Positions 42,898 to 52,191 of a stretch of 64,000 nt of DNA are shown here, piece by piece (the stretch's first letter is position 1; the number at the start of each line of letters is the position of its first letter). The stretch lies in contig NC_016633.1 of NCBI RefSeq assembly GCF_000236685.1, positions 124,001 through 188,000 on the forward strand, in the 5' to 3' direction. This DNA is from Sphaerochaeta pleomorpha str. Grapes. GTDB taxonomy: Bacteria; Spirochaetota; Spirochaetia; Sphaerochaetales; Sphaerochaetaceae. Made by a program: the position numbers and the translations under genes. The notes under the pieces were generated by a model that made no database searches, had not been told where the DNA came from, and saw only the letters and a list, made by a program, of their open reading frames with translations.

Positions 42898-43683
42898 GTG
42901 AAAATCACAAAAAAACTGGGATTTGTATTGGTGACTGTCGTTTTGCTAGGGTTTTTTTCTAATTCCTTGGTCTTCGCAAATGGAACAAAGGAGTCGCCCG
43001 CTACTATAGCATTTGCTGGTTCCGGGGGGTATCCACCGTTTAATTATATGACCGACGAGGGAAGCGTCATCGGTTTTGATGTGGATGTTGCCAAGGAAAT
43101 TGCAAAGAGGCTTGGCAAGGAAATGGAATATAAGACTACAGCCTGGGATGGCATTATCGAGGGGCTTCGAGCCAAGCGTTACGATGCAATCCTGGGAAGT
43201 ATGGGAATTACAGAAGCTAGGGAGAAAGTCGTAGATTTTTCCATTCCCTATTATTACAGCGGCCCGCAGCTGATAGTCAGGCGTGACAGCACAATAAAGG
43301 GAGTTTCCGATTTGAAAGCTACCTCTCGTGTAGGGCTGGTTACAGGGACTACCTTTGAAGAGGATGCTGCAAAACTTGGGGTAGTGACAAAACTCTATGA
43401 AGATGACAATCAGACCTTGATGGAATTGATCAACGGACGGCTAGACGGGGTTTTGACTGACAGGATCGTTGGATTGAATGCAATAGGAAAACTTCAAGGT
43501 GGAGAACAGCTCATGCTGGTAGGTTCTGTACTCAGGTCAGAGAAAATGGGTATTGCCTTCCATGATGGTGATGATGCGCTACGCACGCAGGTGAATGCCA
43601 TTTTGGTCCAGATGCAAGAAGATGGGACTCTGGCAACTATCAGTGCAAAATGGTTCGGTGGGGAAGATATTACCCATGAGTAA
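42898..43683 (+). CDS. Polar amino acid ABC transporter substrate-binding protein
   Basis: Family-3 periplasmic binding protein. The GTG at 42898 is preferred because AAAGGAG lies 5 bases before it; the ATG at 42883 overlaps that ribosome site. The signal peptide ends VFA, followed by NGTKES. The domain motifs are GYPPFNYMTDEGSVIGFDVDV, given here as GYPPFNYM and GFDVDVAKEIAKRLG, then WDGIIEGLRAKRYDAI and MGITEAREKVVDFS. First gene of a three-gene importer. The exact amino acid is unknown. Confidence 0.9.
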   Translation: MKITKKLGFVLVTVVLLGFFSNSLVFANGTKESPATIAFAGSGGYPPFNYMTDEGSVIGFDVDVAKEIAKRLGKEMEYKTTAWDGIIEGLRAKRYDAILGSMGITEAREKVVDFSIPYYYSGPQLIVRRDSTIKGVSDLKATSRVGLVTGTTFEEDAAKLGVVTKLYEDDNQTLMELINGRLDGVLTDRIVGLNAIGKLQGGEQLMLVGSVLRSEKMGIAFHDGDDALRTQVNAILVQMQEDGTLATISAKWFGGEDITHE

Positions 43684-43698
43684 AAAGGACGTAGACCG

Positions 43699-44367
43699 AT
43701 GAGTATTTTCCCCTGGGACCTGAGCATTGTCCCCCAAAAATTCTTTTTGTTCTGGGAGGCTGCCTCCTACACGTTGGAGATAACTTTCTTTGGTGTGTTG
43801 TTTGGCCTCCTTATCGGTCTGCTGGTTGCCCTCGGGCGACTGTCAAAAAACAAAGCACTTTCATCCGTGTGCAGATCCTATATCTTCTTGATACGGGGAA
43901 CCCCTTTACTGGTTCAATTGTTCATCATCTATTATGGATTGACCTCGCTGGTCACCATTGCCCCGATTCCTTCGGCAATCATAGCGTTGGCCATCCATAA
44001 TGGAGCATACATAGGGGAGATTTTCCGTGGTGCTATCCAATCGATCCACTATGGGCAGCTAGAGGCTGCAAAGAGCATCGGAATGACACATATGAAGGCA
44101 ATGGAAAGGATTGTACTTCCCCAGGCGTTCAAACGTGCTGTCCCTTCGCTAGGGAACCAGTTGATCATCGCTCTCAAGGATAGTTCTCTGGCCTCTACGA
44201 TAGCGGTTCCGGAATTGATGCTCAAAGGAAGGCAGATGGGTTCCTCGACGTTTATGTACATGGAAATGTTTATAATCGTTGGAATCTGGTATTTGCTCAT
44301 GACCAGCGTATTGTCGTTTGTCATGCATAAAATTGAGATGAAATTGAAGGTGAGTGACCGTGGCTGA
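43699..44367 (+). CDS. Amino acid ABC transporter permease
   Basis: 222 residues with about five helices (HisM/GlnP type). The coupling loop is [35 protein letters not shown] and [16 protein letters not shown] are typical of the family. AAAGGACG precedes the ATG. Partner of the binding protein and ATPase on either side. Confidence 0.93.
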   Translation: MSIFPWDLSIVPQKFFLFWEAASYTLEITFFGVLFGLLIGLLVALGRLSKNKALSSVCRSYIFLIRGTPLLVQLFIIYYGLTSLVTIAPIPSAIIALAIHNGAYIGEIFRGAIQSIHYGQLEAAKSIGMTHMKAMERIVLPQAFKRAVPSLGNQLIIALKDSSLASTIAVPELMLKGRQMGSSTFMYMEMFIIVGIWYLLMTSVLSFVMHKIEMKLKVSDRG

Positions 44368-45145
44368 GAAAATACAAAACAAAACGGACCCGGTAACAGG
44401 GAAAACCAATGAACCGATTCTCCGTATTGAAAACCTAAGCAAGAAGTATGGCGAGCTCCTTGTACTCAAAAATCTTTCGCTTTCCGTGCAAAAGGGTGAG
44501 GTGGTAGTAATCATCGGTGCCTCAGGAAGTGGAAAAAGTACCTTGCTTAGATGTGTGAACTTTCTTGAGAAGACCAAAAAGGGTAAAATCTATCTGGAAG
44601 GGAAATTGATCCGAAACCAGGAGAAACAGCTCACGCGATATCGGCAGGAACTGGGGATGGTCTTCCAGCATTTCAATCTGTTTCCGCATATGACTGTTGC
44701 CAGAAATGTAATGGAAGGCTTGGTGCAGGTAAAGAAGATGCCTAAGGATGAAGCCAGGTTGGAAGCTGAAAAACTACTGGACAGGGTAGGCCTGCTGGAC
44801 AAAGCCGATGTATACCCTGCAATGCTTTCAGGCGGGCAGAAGCAAAGGGTGGCAATTGCAAGGGCTTTGGCCATGAAACCCAAAATAATGCTGTTTGATG
44901 AGCCAACCAGTGCGCTTGACCCCGAATTGGTAGGGGAAGTGCTTTCTGTAATGACCCAGCTGGCAAAGGAGGGCATGACTATGCTCGTCGTTACCCATGA
45001 AATGTGGTTTGCCAGTGAGGTAGCAGATAGGGTCATCTTCATGGATGGTGGAATTATTGTAGAAGAAGCTCCCCCAAAAGAGATGTTCTCAGCGCCCAAG
45101 GAAGAGCGGACCCAAGAATTTCTCAGCCAAATTTTGCATAGGTAG
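44360..45145 (+). CDS. Amino acid ABC transporter ATP-binding protein
   Basis: It has Walker [10 protein letters not shown], the signature LSGGQKQR, Walker [12 protein letters not shown] and the switch VVTHEM. The preferred start is GTG 44360, nine bases after AAGG; an upstream GTG at 44354 is too close to that site. Both overlap the permease end. Typical GlnQ/HisP length, without a TOBE domain. Confidence 0.93.
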   Translation: MAEKIQNKTDPVTGKTNEPILRIENLSKKYGELLVLKNLSLSVQKGEVVVIIGASGSGKSTLLRCVNFLEKTKKGKIYLEGKLIRNQEKQLTRYRQELGMVFQHFNLFPHMTVARNVMEGLVQVKKMPKDEARLEAEKLLDRVGLLDKADVYPAMLSGGQKQRVAIARALAMKPKIMLFDEPTSALDPELVGEVLSVMTQLAKEGMTMLVVTHEMWFASEVADRVIFMDGGIIVEEAPPKEMFSAPKEERTQEFLSQILHR

Positions 45146-45212
45146 GAAAGATGGTACGCTCTTGCCGATATGCAGGAGGTAACGTTTTGCTATACTAATT
45201 AGAGTAGTCTTC

Positions 45213-45252
45213 CTGTGGTCAGAGGCAATTTGATCACAGCGGGGATTTTTTT
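45213..45252 (+). terminator. Terminator of the first amino acid ABC operon
   Basis: A 9-bp stem with one G-T pair, CTGTGGTCA / TGATCACAG (45213-45221, 45231-45239), followed after a short spacer by a run of seven T (45246-45252). Confidence 0.65.
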
Positions 45253-45256
45253 GTAA

Positions 45257-46444
45257 TCAGGCGAATTCCGTAAAACAGACTACGCAGTTTTTGCCTTGCT
45301 CTTTTGCCTTGTAAAGCGCAATGTCTGCCTGTTTCATGATATCGCTTGCCTCAAGTCCCGGCACCCATTGGGCAATTCCGATACTGATGGTAAAATGCAA
45401 ATCCTTATCGTCGAGGATTGGGTAGTTTATGAGCTTGCCCTGAATTGTCTGGGCAACAGATACTGCATCATTTACCGAGGTGATGTCCTTGAGGATTACC
45501 GTAAATTCATCACCTCCGATACGGGAACAGACGTCGCTTCTGCGGGTCCCTTGCTGAAGAGTGGTTGCTACAGCTTTCAGTACAAGATCGCCAACCATAT
45601 GGCCATAGGAATCATTAATGAGTTTGAATCGGTCAATATCTATCATCAAAAGCGAAAACTGTGATTTTTTGACCCTTGACTCACGAATTTCTTCGTTGAT
45701 CTGTTTCTCAAAGTATTGTTTACTGTTGAGTTTTGTCAGATAGTCGATTTTTAATGATTCAAAACGTTTGGCGATCAAATAATATGCTGTGGTTGTCAGA
45801 AAAATCGAGAGGAAGGTAAAGCTGGAAAAAATAATCCAAGCCATTTTTTTGGTAAAATGTAAAAAGGTTTCAGCAGAAAAATCTACTCCTGCCAGCCCTA
45901 CAAGTGATCCATCGCGTTTGTCTATGATGGGTGCGTAAGCCGAGATAAATTTTCCCCATCCTGAAGACTGAACAAGGTCTGTAGATACTTGCTTTTTGTT
46001 GTCATACGCATTGCGCTCAAAGTCAGCTAGATAATCTTCTGCTCCGATCGGGGAGAAATTTTCACTTAATGGTTCTTCCCCATCAAGAAGATAGGCTATC
46101 GAATCATTGCCTGTACGTTTTTCAGTATAGATATAATCGACGCCAAGCTCATTTTTCAATTGTCTGAACAATTGATTCATGGCCTCGTAATATGCCAAAT
46201 CGTAATTACCCTCAGTGTACTCTTCCGTTTCACTGAGTTTCCGGTAAGAATCCATGTCTTGGTCGATAATATGGGCTGTGAGGATAGCTATTGCGCTCGC
46301 ATGGTTTTGTATTTCTTTAGCCACTGAAACGCGGTAATTTGCATAGAGAAACGAAGCGAAGGAAGAAAGGGAAAAAGATATTATTAAAAATAGGGAAATC
46401 CATATTCTTCTTTTTCTGGATAGGAAAAAGCGAGTCATCTTCAA
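45257..46444 (-). CDS. Membrane-bound diguanylate cyclase (GGDEF)
   Basis: Makes cyclic di-GMP from GTP. A TTG at 46444 is the best start because GGAGG lies nine bases before it; ATG 46438, 46486 and 46561 are in frame but poorly placed. Two membrane helices (RRIWISLFLIISFSLSSFASF and WIIFSSFTFLSIFLTTTAYY) enclose a roughly 150-residue periplasmic sensor. The GGDEF domain is intact (RIGGDEF) with an inhibitory RxxD site (RRSD) five residues before it. It lies between two amino-acid importers and may respond to a related signal; that is inference. Confidence 0.88.
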   Translation of the reverse strand: MKMTRFFLSRKRRIWISLFLIISFSLSSFASFLYANYRVSVAKEIQNHASAIAILTAHIIDQDMDSYRKLSETEEYTEGNYDLAYYEAMNQLFRQLKNELGVDYIYTEKRTGNDSIAYLLDGEEPLSENFSPIGAEDYLADFERNAYDNKKQVSTDLVQSSGWGKFISAYAPIIDKRDGSLVGLAGVDFSAETFLHFTKKMAWIIFSSFTFLSIFLTTTAYYLIAKRFESLKIDYLTKLNSKQYFEKQINEEIRESRVKKSQFSLLMIDIDRFKLINDSYGHMVGDLVLKAVATTLQQGTRRSDVCSRIGGDEFTVILKDITSVNDAVSVAQTIQGKLINYPILDDKDLHFTISIGIAQWVPGLEASDIMKQADIALYKAKEQGKNCVVCFTEFA

Positions 46445-46821
46445 AACAGATAACCTCCAAGCTAAATGTAAATTAACGTTTTTCATGATATCACGTTCTT
46501 TAAAAATAAGTGGGAAAACTTTTACTAAATGGTTGTTTATGAAAATCCATGCCGAGGGCACCGCCGTTTTGGGGAAGGATCAATAGGAAAACCAAAACGG
46601 TAATCGGCTTGGCTTCCATTGCGTTGGCAAAGTAATTTTTTTAATAATAAGGTTTTCTCTATCGATAAAAAGAATTACCATATGCCTAGCTTGTTTCTGA
46701 AGTGCAAATGCTACGAAAGTGAGGTAGAATTGGGGGAAGAATTCTTTCTTGTCGGCAAAGGTATGTAGGGGGGGTATATCTTTGGTATCTGAGAATTAGC
46801 AATACATTGGAGGCTATCTAC
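46445..46821. other. Intergenic region between divergent diguanylate cyclase and binding-protein genes
   Basis: 377 bases without a gene. It contains the inverted repeat CCGTTTTGG / CCAAAACGG (46564-46572, 46592-46600; 19-base loop) and a T-rich stretch near 46637. No known riboswitch consensus was recognised; the cyclic-di-GMP-I motif in particular was not found. Confidence 0.5.
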
Positions 46822-47646
46822 ATGAAAAATAATTGGTTGTTCGCCTTGGTCCTTCTCGCTATCGCTCTATTTGTATCAGGATGTTCAAAGACTGAAACGA
46901 AGGGGGCTGCAGGTGCTCTTCCTTTGGTGGTTGGGATGGAATTGGCATACCCTCCCTTTGAAACGAAAAATGCCCAGGATGAGCCGTCTGGGGTAAGTGT
47001 AGACTTGGCCAAAGATCTTGGCGCTTATCTGAATCGTCCAGTGACAATTGTAAATACAAACTGGGACGGCCTTATTCCTTCTCTGCAGACTGGGAAAGTC
47101 GATGTAGTGATTTCTTCCATGACCATTACAGAGCAAAGGGCAGAGGTTGTTGATTTTTCCAATCCTTATGCCCATTCCTACCTTGCCTTGCTGGTAAATA
47201 AAGAAGCAAACATAACCTCAGTGGATGACTTGAATAAAGAAGGTGTTGTCGTTGATGTGAAAAAAGGAACTACCGGATATGTATATGCAAAGAAATACCT
47301 TACCAATGCCCAGGTAAATGCCCTTTCCTCAGAGAATGCCTGTGTGACTGAAGTAGTTCAAGGTAGGTCTGATGCTTTTATCTATGACCAGTTGACCATC
47401 TATAGACAAAACCAGGCAAACCCAAAGGTTACCGATGCAATTCTGATTCCGTTCCAGGATAGTGAGAATTGGGGAATGGCGGTAAAAAAAGGGAATACAA
47501 CCCTGCTCAATTCAATTAATGCCTTTATCGAGGATTATCGAAAGAACGGGGGTTTTGAAAAACTCACTGAAAAATATCTTGCAGAAGAAAAAAAGACCTT
47601 TGATGCCTTGGATTTCCCTTGGTTCTTCACCATGGAGGATAAATGA
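46822..47646 (+). CDS. Amino acid ABC transporter substrate-binding lipoprotein
   Basis: Family-3 binding protein with lipobox VSGC (cysteine at residue 21), so it is membrane-anchored, unlike the first amino-acid binding protein. The start at 46822 is set by GGAGG nine bases upstream. Motifs: GMELAYPPFETKN, GVSVDLAKDLGAYL, WDGLIPSLQTGKVDVVISSM and TEQRAEVVDFSNPY. The permease ATG overlaps its stop by four bases. Confidence 0.9.
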   Translation: MKNNWLFALVLLAIALFVSGCSKTETKGAAGALPLVVGMELAYPPFETKNAQDEPSGVSVDLAKDLGAYLNRPVTIVNTNWDGLIPSLQTGKVDVVISSMTITEQRAEVVDFSNPYAHSYLALLVNKEANITSVDDLNKEGVVVDVKKGTTGYVYAKKYLTNAQVNALSSENACVTEVVQGRSDAFIYDQLTIYRQNQANPKVTDAILIPFQDSENWGMAVKKGNTTLLNSINAFIEDYRKNGGFEKLTEKYLAEEKKTFDALDFPWFFTMEDK

Positions 47647-48437
47647 ACAAAGGTTCATCTGAGGGGCCTTCCAATCTGAACAAGGTGTTGAGTTTGGCGA
47701 TAGTGTGCTTGATCCTCGTCGGTTTTGTCTGGTTATCTGTCAGGGCCATTAACCTGCAATTGGATTTTTCCACTTTGCTTGTGTACCGCCAACGGTTAAA
47801 GCAAGGTTTTCTCATGACCATACTCATCTCATTGGGGAGTTTGGTTTTCAGTCTGCTCATTGGCTCGATTACTGCACTAGGCCAGAAATCAACCCTTTTG
47901 GTATTCCAATACCTTTGCAAGGCGTATGTACAATTGATCAGGGGCACACCTCTTCTGGTGCAGATATACTTCTTTTATTATATTATTGGTTCAGCCTGGG
48001 GTTGGGATAACCGGCTTTTGTCAGGAATAACCATTCTTTCCTTGTTTGAAGGGGCCTATATCTCGGAAATAATTAGGGGTGGCTTGGAAAGTATCGACCC
48101 ACAGCAATATGAAATTGCCAAATCCATTGGACTTACAACAGCGAAAACCTATCGCCTCATCACTTTTCCTATTCTCATGGCAAGGATTCTGCCAGCCTTG
48201 GCAGGACAGTTTGCCTCGATTATCAAGGATTCTTCCTTGCTTTCGGTTATAGCTGTTATTGAACTGACCCAGTCAATACAAGAAATATCGGCCGATAATT
48301 TCAGGATGTTCGAGAATTACCTGTTTGCCGGTTTCCTCTATTTTTTGCTAACCTTCAGCGTTTCGATGCTTTCAAGGATGTTCGAAAGGAGGTACAAGCA
48401 TGAGAATGGAACTGAACAGCATAAGCAAGAGCTTTAA
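47643..48437 (+). CDS. Amino acid ABC transporter permease
   Basis: 264 residues, about five helices. Coupling loop EIAKSIGLTTAKTYRLITFP; also [17 protein letters not shown]. The C-terminal tail is long and its last 38 bases overlap the ATPase gene, implying translational coupling. Confidence 0.92.
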   Translation: MNKGSSEGPSNLNKVLSLAIVCLILVGFVWLSVRAINLQLDFSTLLVYRQRLKQGFLMTILISLGSLVFSLLIGSITALGQKSTLLVFQYLCKAYVQLIRGTPLLVQIYFFYYIIGSAWGWDNRLLSGITILSLFEGAYISEIIRGGLESIDPQQYEIAKSIGLTTAKTYRLITFPILMARILPALAGQFASIIKDSSLLSVIAVIELTQSIQEISADNFRMFENYLFAGFLYFLLTFSVSMLSRMFERRYKHENGTEQHKQEL

Positions 48438-49134
48438 TGGGAATCTGGTACTGAAGGATATTTGTTTTTCCCAGGACATTAGTTCTGTGGCAATCATCGG
48501 TCCTTCAGGGGGTGGTAAGTCAACCCTGCTAAGGATCCTCGGAGGCTTGCTTGCCCCCGATTCTGGCACCTTGGGATTTGATGGGAAAACCGTACATTTC
48601 AATGAGAAAGATCTTATAGAGTACAGAAAAGATATCAGCTTTGTTTTCCAGAGCAAGGGGTTGTTTGAACATCTTCCCGCCTTGGAAAACGTTACACTTC
48701 CCTTGGTACATACACTTGGCCTTGAAAAGTCGGAGGCCAAGGCAGCGGCGCAAAAACTCTTTGACAGATTCGGGCTCAGTGATACTGAGAAAAAATACCC
48801 TTCCCAGTTATCTGGGGGCCAGCAACAACGTATAGCCATTGCCCGTTCGTTGGCTATGAAGCCAAAGCTTTTACTCCTTGACGAACCTACCTCTGCCCTC
48901 GACCCTGAATATACCTCAGAGGTCTTGGATATGCTGACGGAACTGCAAGGGGAGGGGTTGAAAACCATTATTGTAACCCATGAGATGGGATTTGCAAAAA
49001 ATGCCTGTGAAACAGTTGTTTTTCTCTCTGGCAATAGAATTCTGGAACAAGGGAAGAGTTCAGAGATTTTTTCGCACCCCCAGACGAAACAATTGCAATC
49101 GTTTTTGGATAAAATCCTTGAATGGAATGTATAG
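48400..49134 (+). CDS. Amino acid ABC transporter ATP-binding protein
   Basis: Walker A GPSGGGKST (around residue 34), signature LSGGQQQR, Walker [12 protein letters not shown] and switch VTHEM. GGAGG lies nine bases before the ATG inside the permease gene. Third subunit of the second amino-acid importer. Confidence 0.93.
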   Translation: MRMELNSISKSFNGNLVLKDICFSQDISSVAIIGPSGGGKSTLLRILGGLLAPDSGTLGFDGKTVHFNEKDLIEYRKDISFVFQSKGLFEHLPALENVTLPLVHTLGLEKSEAKAAAQKLFDRFGLSDTEKKYPSQLSGGQQQRIAIARSLAMKPKLLLLDEPTSALDPEYTSEVLDMLTELQGEGLKTIIVTHEMGFAKNACETVVFLSGNRILEQGKSSEIFSHPQTKQLQSFLDKILEWNV

Positions 49135-49194
49135 CTGAAAGCATAAAAAAAGTACCGATTGTGTTTTTTGTTTTAGTTTTCCCCTGAAAGAATA

Positions 49195-49203
49195 TGCTAT
49201 ACT
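49195..49203 (+). promoter_or_regulatory. Extended -10 promoter of the GPH transporter gene
   Basis: TGC-TATACT. Its position places transcription start near 49210 and supports ATG 49221 rather than the upstream in-frame start at 49194. Confidence 0.45.
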
Positions 49204-49220
49204 CTGCTTTCGGAGGAACT

Positions 49221-50609
49221 ATGGAAACGCAAAAAACCATCGAAACACTTCCCTTTTCAAAGAAAATACTCTTTGCCCTTGGCCAGCTGGGATGGTCTCT
49301 TGCTTCCTATGCCCCTGGTATGCTGCTCGTGTATTTTTACATGCCGCCAGAGACTGGTAGCAGTACAGTCTTTCCCCAAAGAATATACCAAGGTGCCATA
49401 TTGGGCATATTTACCATAATCGGCTTGGCTTTTGGGGTAGGCAGATTGTTTGACGCCATTACCGACCCCCTCATTGCCGGGCTTTCCGACCGATGCAACT
49501 CGAAAAAGGGAAAAAGGCAGAAGTTTCTCAGGCTTGGCATTATTCCCTTCTCGCTGTTTTCCGCCCTTATCTTCGTTCCCCCAGTTTCGGGATATAGTGT
49601 GCTCAATTCCGTATGGGTCTTTGTCGGTGTCATCGTCTATTATTGGTTCATGACCATGTATGTGACCCCTTATTTTGCCATGATGTCAGAATTGGCACAT
49701 ACAGCAGATGACCGCCTGTTCCTCAGTACGCTCATTTCCATCACCTGGGCCCTCGGGGCTGCTATCGGATCACAGGTATATGCAATCAAGGGTGTGCTTG
49801 AAAATTTCTCGCTGTCCTCGACGCAGGCTTTCCAGGTCACCATCTTTATCTTTTCCGGCATTGGCTTTCTGTTTATGCTGTTTCCCATTCTTTTTATCAA
49901 TGAAAAAAAATATAGCAAACAGGAACCCAATACTGAGAAAATATTCGAATCGCTGGTCTCTGCATTGAAAAACCGGAATTTCCTGATGTTTACCATCTCA
50001 GACCTTGCCTATTGGGTGGCTCTCACCATTGCCAGTACAGGCTTGGTTTATTACGTTACCATCCTCCTTGGCCTCAAAGAATCGTTTACTTCCTTTTTAC
50101 AGATACTGATGTTTGCACTCTCTTTCCTGTTTTATGTCCCAGTCACAATCTTGGCGAAGAAAACCGGAAAGAAACGCCTGCTAAACCTAGCTTTTCTACT
50201 GTTCATACTTATCTACAGCTTTATCATTTTCTTGGGTAGGGTACCGCTGAATCATGAGTTGCAGGCCTACCTGGTTGTGATTATGATGGCTATTCCCTTG
50301 GCTGTATTCGGTATCCTGCCTAATGCCATCATCGGGGATATTGCACAATCGGATGCCTTTGAGACGGGTCATCATAAAGCTGCCATTTTCTATGGGGCAA
50401 GGACCTTTATGTCAAAACTCGGACAAATGGTCGGTGGATTGCTTTTCCCCTCGCTCTTGCTTCTGGGAAATACTCCCGGTCATGATATCGGTATCCGTTT
50501 GACCGGACTGGCTGCCATTATCTTTGTAGTTGTAGGTTTGGTATTTTTCCTGACCTATGATGAGAAGGCCATATTGAAGGTGCTTAAAGCACAGGCAGAA
50601 AAAGAATGA
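49221..50609 (+). CDS. GPH-family sugar:cation symporter (MelB-like)
   Basis: Inner-membrane transporter with about 12 helices (462 residues). The family signature is clear: FDAITDPLIAGLSDRCNSKKG followed by KRQKFL, the MelB-type loop with acidic cation-site residues. YWVALTIASTGLVYY and GHHKAAIFYGARTF are further family-like segments. GGAGG precedes the ATG. Sugar specificity is not predictable. Its stop abuts the convergent glycosyltransferase end. Confidence 0.88.
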   Translation: METQKTIETLPFSKKILFALGQLGWSLASYAPGMLLVYFYMPPETGSSTVFPQRIYQGAILGIFTIIGLAFGVGRLFDAITDPLIAGLSDRCNSKKGKRQKFLRLGIIPFSLFSALIFVPPVSGYSVLNSVWVFVGVIVYYWFMTMYVTPYFAMMSELAHTADDRLFLSTLISITWALGAAIGSQVYAIKGVLENFSLSSTQAFQVTIFIFSGIGFLFMLFPILFINEKKYSKQEPNTEKIFESLVSALKNRNFLMFTISDLAYWVALTIASTGLVYYVTILLGLKESFTSFLQILMFALSFLFYVPVTILAKKTGKKRLLNLAFLLFILIYSFIIFLGRVPLNHELQAYLVVIMMAIPLAVFGILPNAIIGDIAQSDAFETGHHKAAIFYGARTFMSKLGQMVGGLLFPSLLLLGNTPGHDIGIRLTGLAAIIFVVVGLVFFLTYDEKAILKVLKAQAEKE

Positions 50610-51767
50610 TTACGCTTTATAGGTATCGATACACTGTAGATATATCCGTTCGATTTCTTCTCCGAAACGTTCGATTGAATATTCTTTTGCCAGTATCCTT
50701 GCTTGACTGGAAAGAGACTCATACAGTTCTTTGTCTGTAAGGGTATGGGTGATAGCGGAGACATATTCGCTGGCCTTGGTGTAGGTAAAGCCATCAATCC
50801 CTTCCTTGATGACATTTTTCAGACAACTATCATACCTGCAGATTACCGGCAGACCACTTGCCATTGCCTCAATATAGGTCAATCCCTGGGTCTCGCTATC
50901 GGAAGCGCTCACAAAAATAGTTCCCAATTGATAGTAGGAAGCAATTTCTGTAGGATTTACCATCCCTGAGAAGAAAACCCTGCCTGATAGGTTTAACGTG
51001 CGAATTCGATCTGCAAGATACTCGCGTTGAGGGCCATCACCTATAAAAAGCAATACGAGCTTAGGGAAGTCCTGAACAAGCGGTACCATATTTTTCAACA
51101 GTTCCTCTGGGTTCTTCTCTTGGGCAATTCTCCCTACGGAGAGCAAGATAACCGAATCGGGATTAAGGCCAAGGCTGGCCTTTCGCTTCTCAAGGTTTTC
51201 CCTGGATTCCCTCAGGGTGAATTTGGAGAGATCTATACCAGTGGGGACAATCGAAATCGGAGAGGTCAACCGGTAGGACTTGAGGGCATCGGCAACTTTT
51301 TGTGTTGGGGCAATTATCATTTGCAGGTTGCGAAGCCTACGTTGTAAAAAGTGGGGTACAGCCATATCGCCCATTCGTTCGTTGAGTTTTACATACCTTG
51401 CATAGCTTTCATACATCGTATGGTAGGTATGCACCAAGGGTACATTCGATCTCTGGGCGATACGTCTGGCAAAGCCGAATGTAAAAAATTCACACTGTGA
51501 ATGAACAATATCGGGCTTCCACGAAAGTATATCCTGCATGAAAACCTGTGGAATATGAAGCGTGGCATGCAAGTCCCGATATATGGGTATTCTAAAGGAA
51601 GCCAGATAATATACCCCCTCTTTAAAGGAGGAATGTTCATCATTTGAAAGAGTTAGTACCCGTACTTCATGTCCCCGATTCGTAAGCACCCTCTGTAAAT
51701 TCATGACCGAGGTTACTACTCCATTGATCATCGGGGCATACCCGTCGGTAGTTAGAAGTATCTTCAT
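50610..51767 (-). CDS. GT4-family glycosyltransferase, possibly diacylglycerol-glycosylating
   Basis: 385 residues, GT-B fold, retaining. The N-terminus TTDGYAPMINGVVTSV has the glycine-rich acceptor loop typical of lipid glycosyltransferases. The donor domain has SVGRIAQEKN and the EX7E motif SETQGLTYIEA (near residue 300). It resembles monoglucosyl/galactosyl-diacylglycerol synthases and PimB-like enzymes, so a membrane glycolipid product is likely; the sugar is unknown. Ribosome site is weak. Confidence 0.82.
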   Translation of the reverse strand: MKILLTTDGYAPMINGVVTSVMNLQRVLTNRGHEVRVLTLSNDEHSSFKEGVYYLASFRIPIYRDLHATLHIPQVFMQDILSWKPDIVHSQCEFFTFGFARRIAQRSNVPLVHTYHTMYESYARYVKLNERMGDMAVPHFLQRRLRNLQMIIAPTQKVADALKSYRLTSPISIVPTGIDLSKFTLRESRENLEKRKASLGLNPDSVILLSVGRIAQEKNPEELLKNMVPLVQDFPKLVLLFIGDGPQREYLADRIRTLNLSGRVFFSGMVNPTEIASYYQLGTIFVSASDSETQGLTYIEAMASGLPVICRYDSCLKNVIKEGIDGFTYTKASEYVSAITHTLTDKELYESLSSQARILAKEYSIERFGEEIERIYLQCIDTYKA

Positions 51768-52191
51768 ACGAAACTACTCGAACAGGGGAGAGTAAAGTGA
51801 CCCATCGTTTATATCCTTTTGCAAACCTTTTCTTTTGCAGGTGGGTTTATATATTCAGTCATCGAGACGATTCGCCAAAAAGTCACTTTTTCTTGATAAT
51901 CGCTTCATAGAGGAAAGTGTAATCAAGTATATGCGAGAATAGGGAATTTTTGAAGTCATTGCAACACTTCCTATTGTCGTTGTGCATAGTCAATACTCTA
52001 TCTTGTCTCTGAAAACGGTTTTTGGGGATGAGCCTAGCATTGGTTATTGCAATTATGGGTTCTATATAATGCACAGGGATTGCCATAATTTCTTAAATGC
52101 GGTGAATTTGTATTTTGATTGCGTAAATAAAGGCAATAAGGAAAGACAAGCCATCGGTAATGCTATAGAATTTTTGCAAGGGAGGAAATCT
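51768..52191. other. Divergent intergenic region with the dehydrogenase operon promoter
   Basis: 424 bases. A 70-codon in-frame extension of the dehydrogenase (51982-52191) lacks a ribosome site and starts upstream of the likely promoter, so it is treated as untranslated leader. A weak inverted repeat CTTGAT / ATCAAG (51892-51897, 51922-51927) lies upstream. Confidence 0.55.
52040..52070 (+). promoter_or_regulatory. Predicted promoter of the dehydrogenase-kinase-aldolase-ABC operon
   Basis: TTGGTT (52040-52045), 17-base spacer, TATATA (52063-52068) within TATATAAT. It leaves a leader of about 115 bases before ATG 52192. Confidence 0.5.

Noticed and set aside
41030-42900. Complete insertion sequence with terminal inverted repeats
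   Set aside because: Both flanks were compared by eye and no matching inverted ends or target duplication were found. A computed repeat search could overturn this.
46445-46821. Cyclic di-GMP riboswitch upstream of the diguanylate cyclase or binding protein
   Set aside because: An inverted repeat exists, but the conserved GEMM elements were not recognised. A covariance-model search would decide.
51982-52191. 70-codon N-terminal extension of the zinc dehydrogenase
   Set aside because: It begins upstream of the predicted promoter and has no ribosome site. The strong AGGGAGG lies before 52192, and the family N-terminus starts there.
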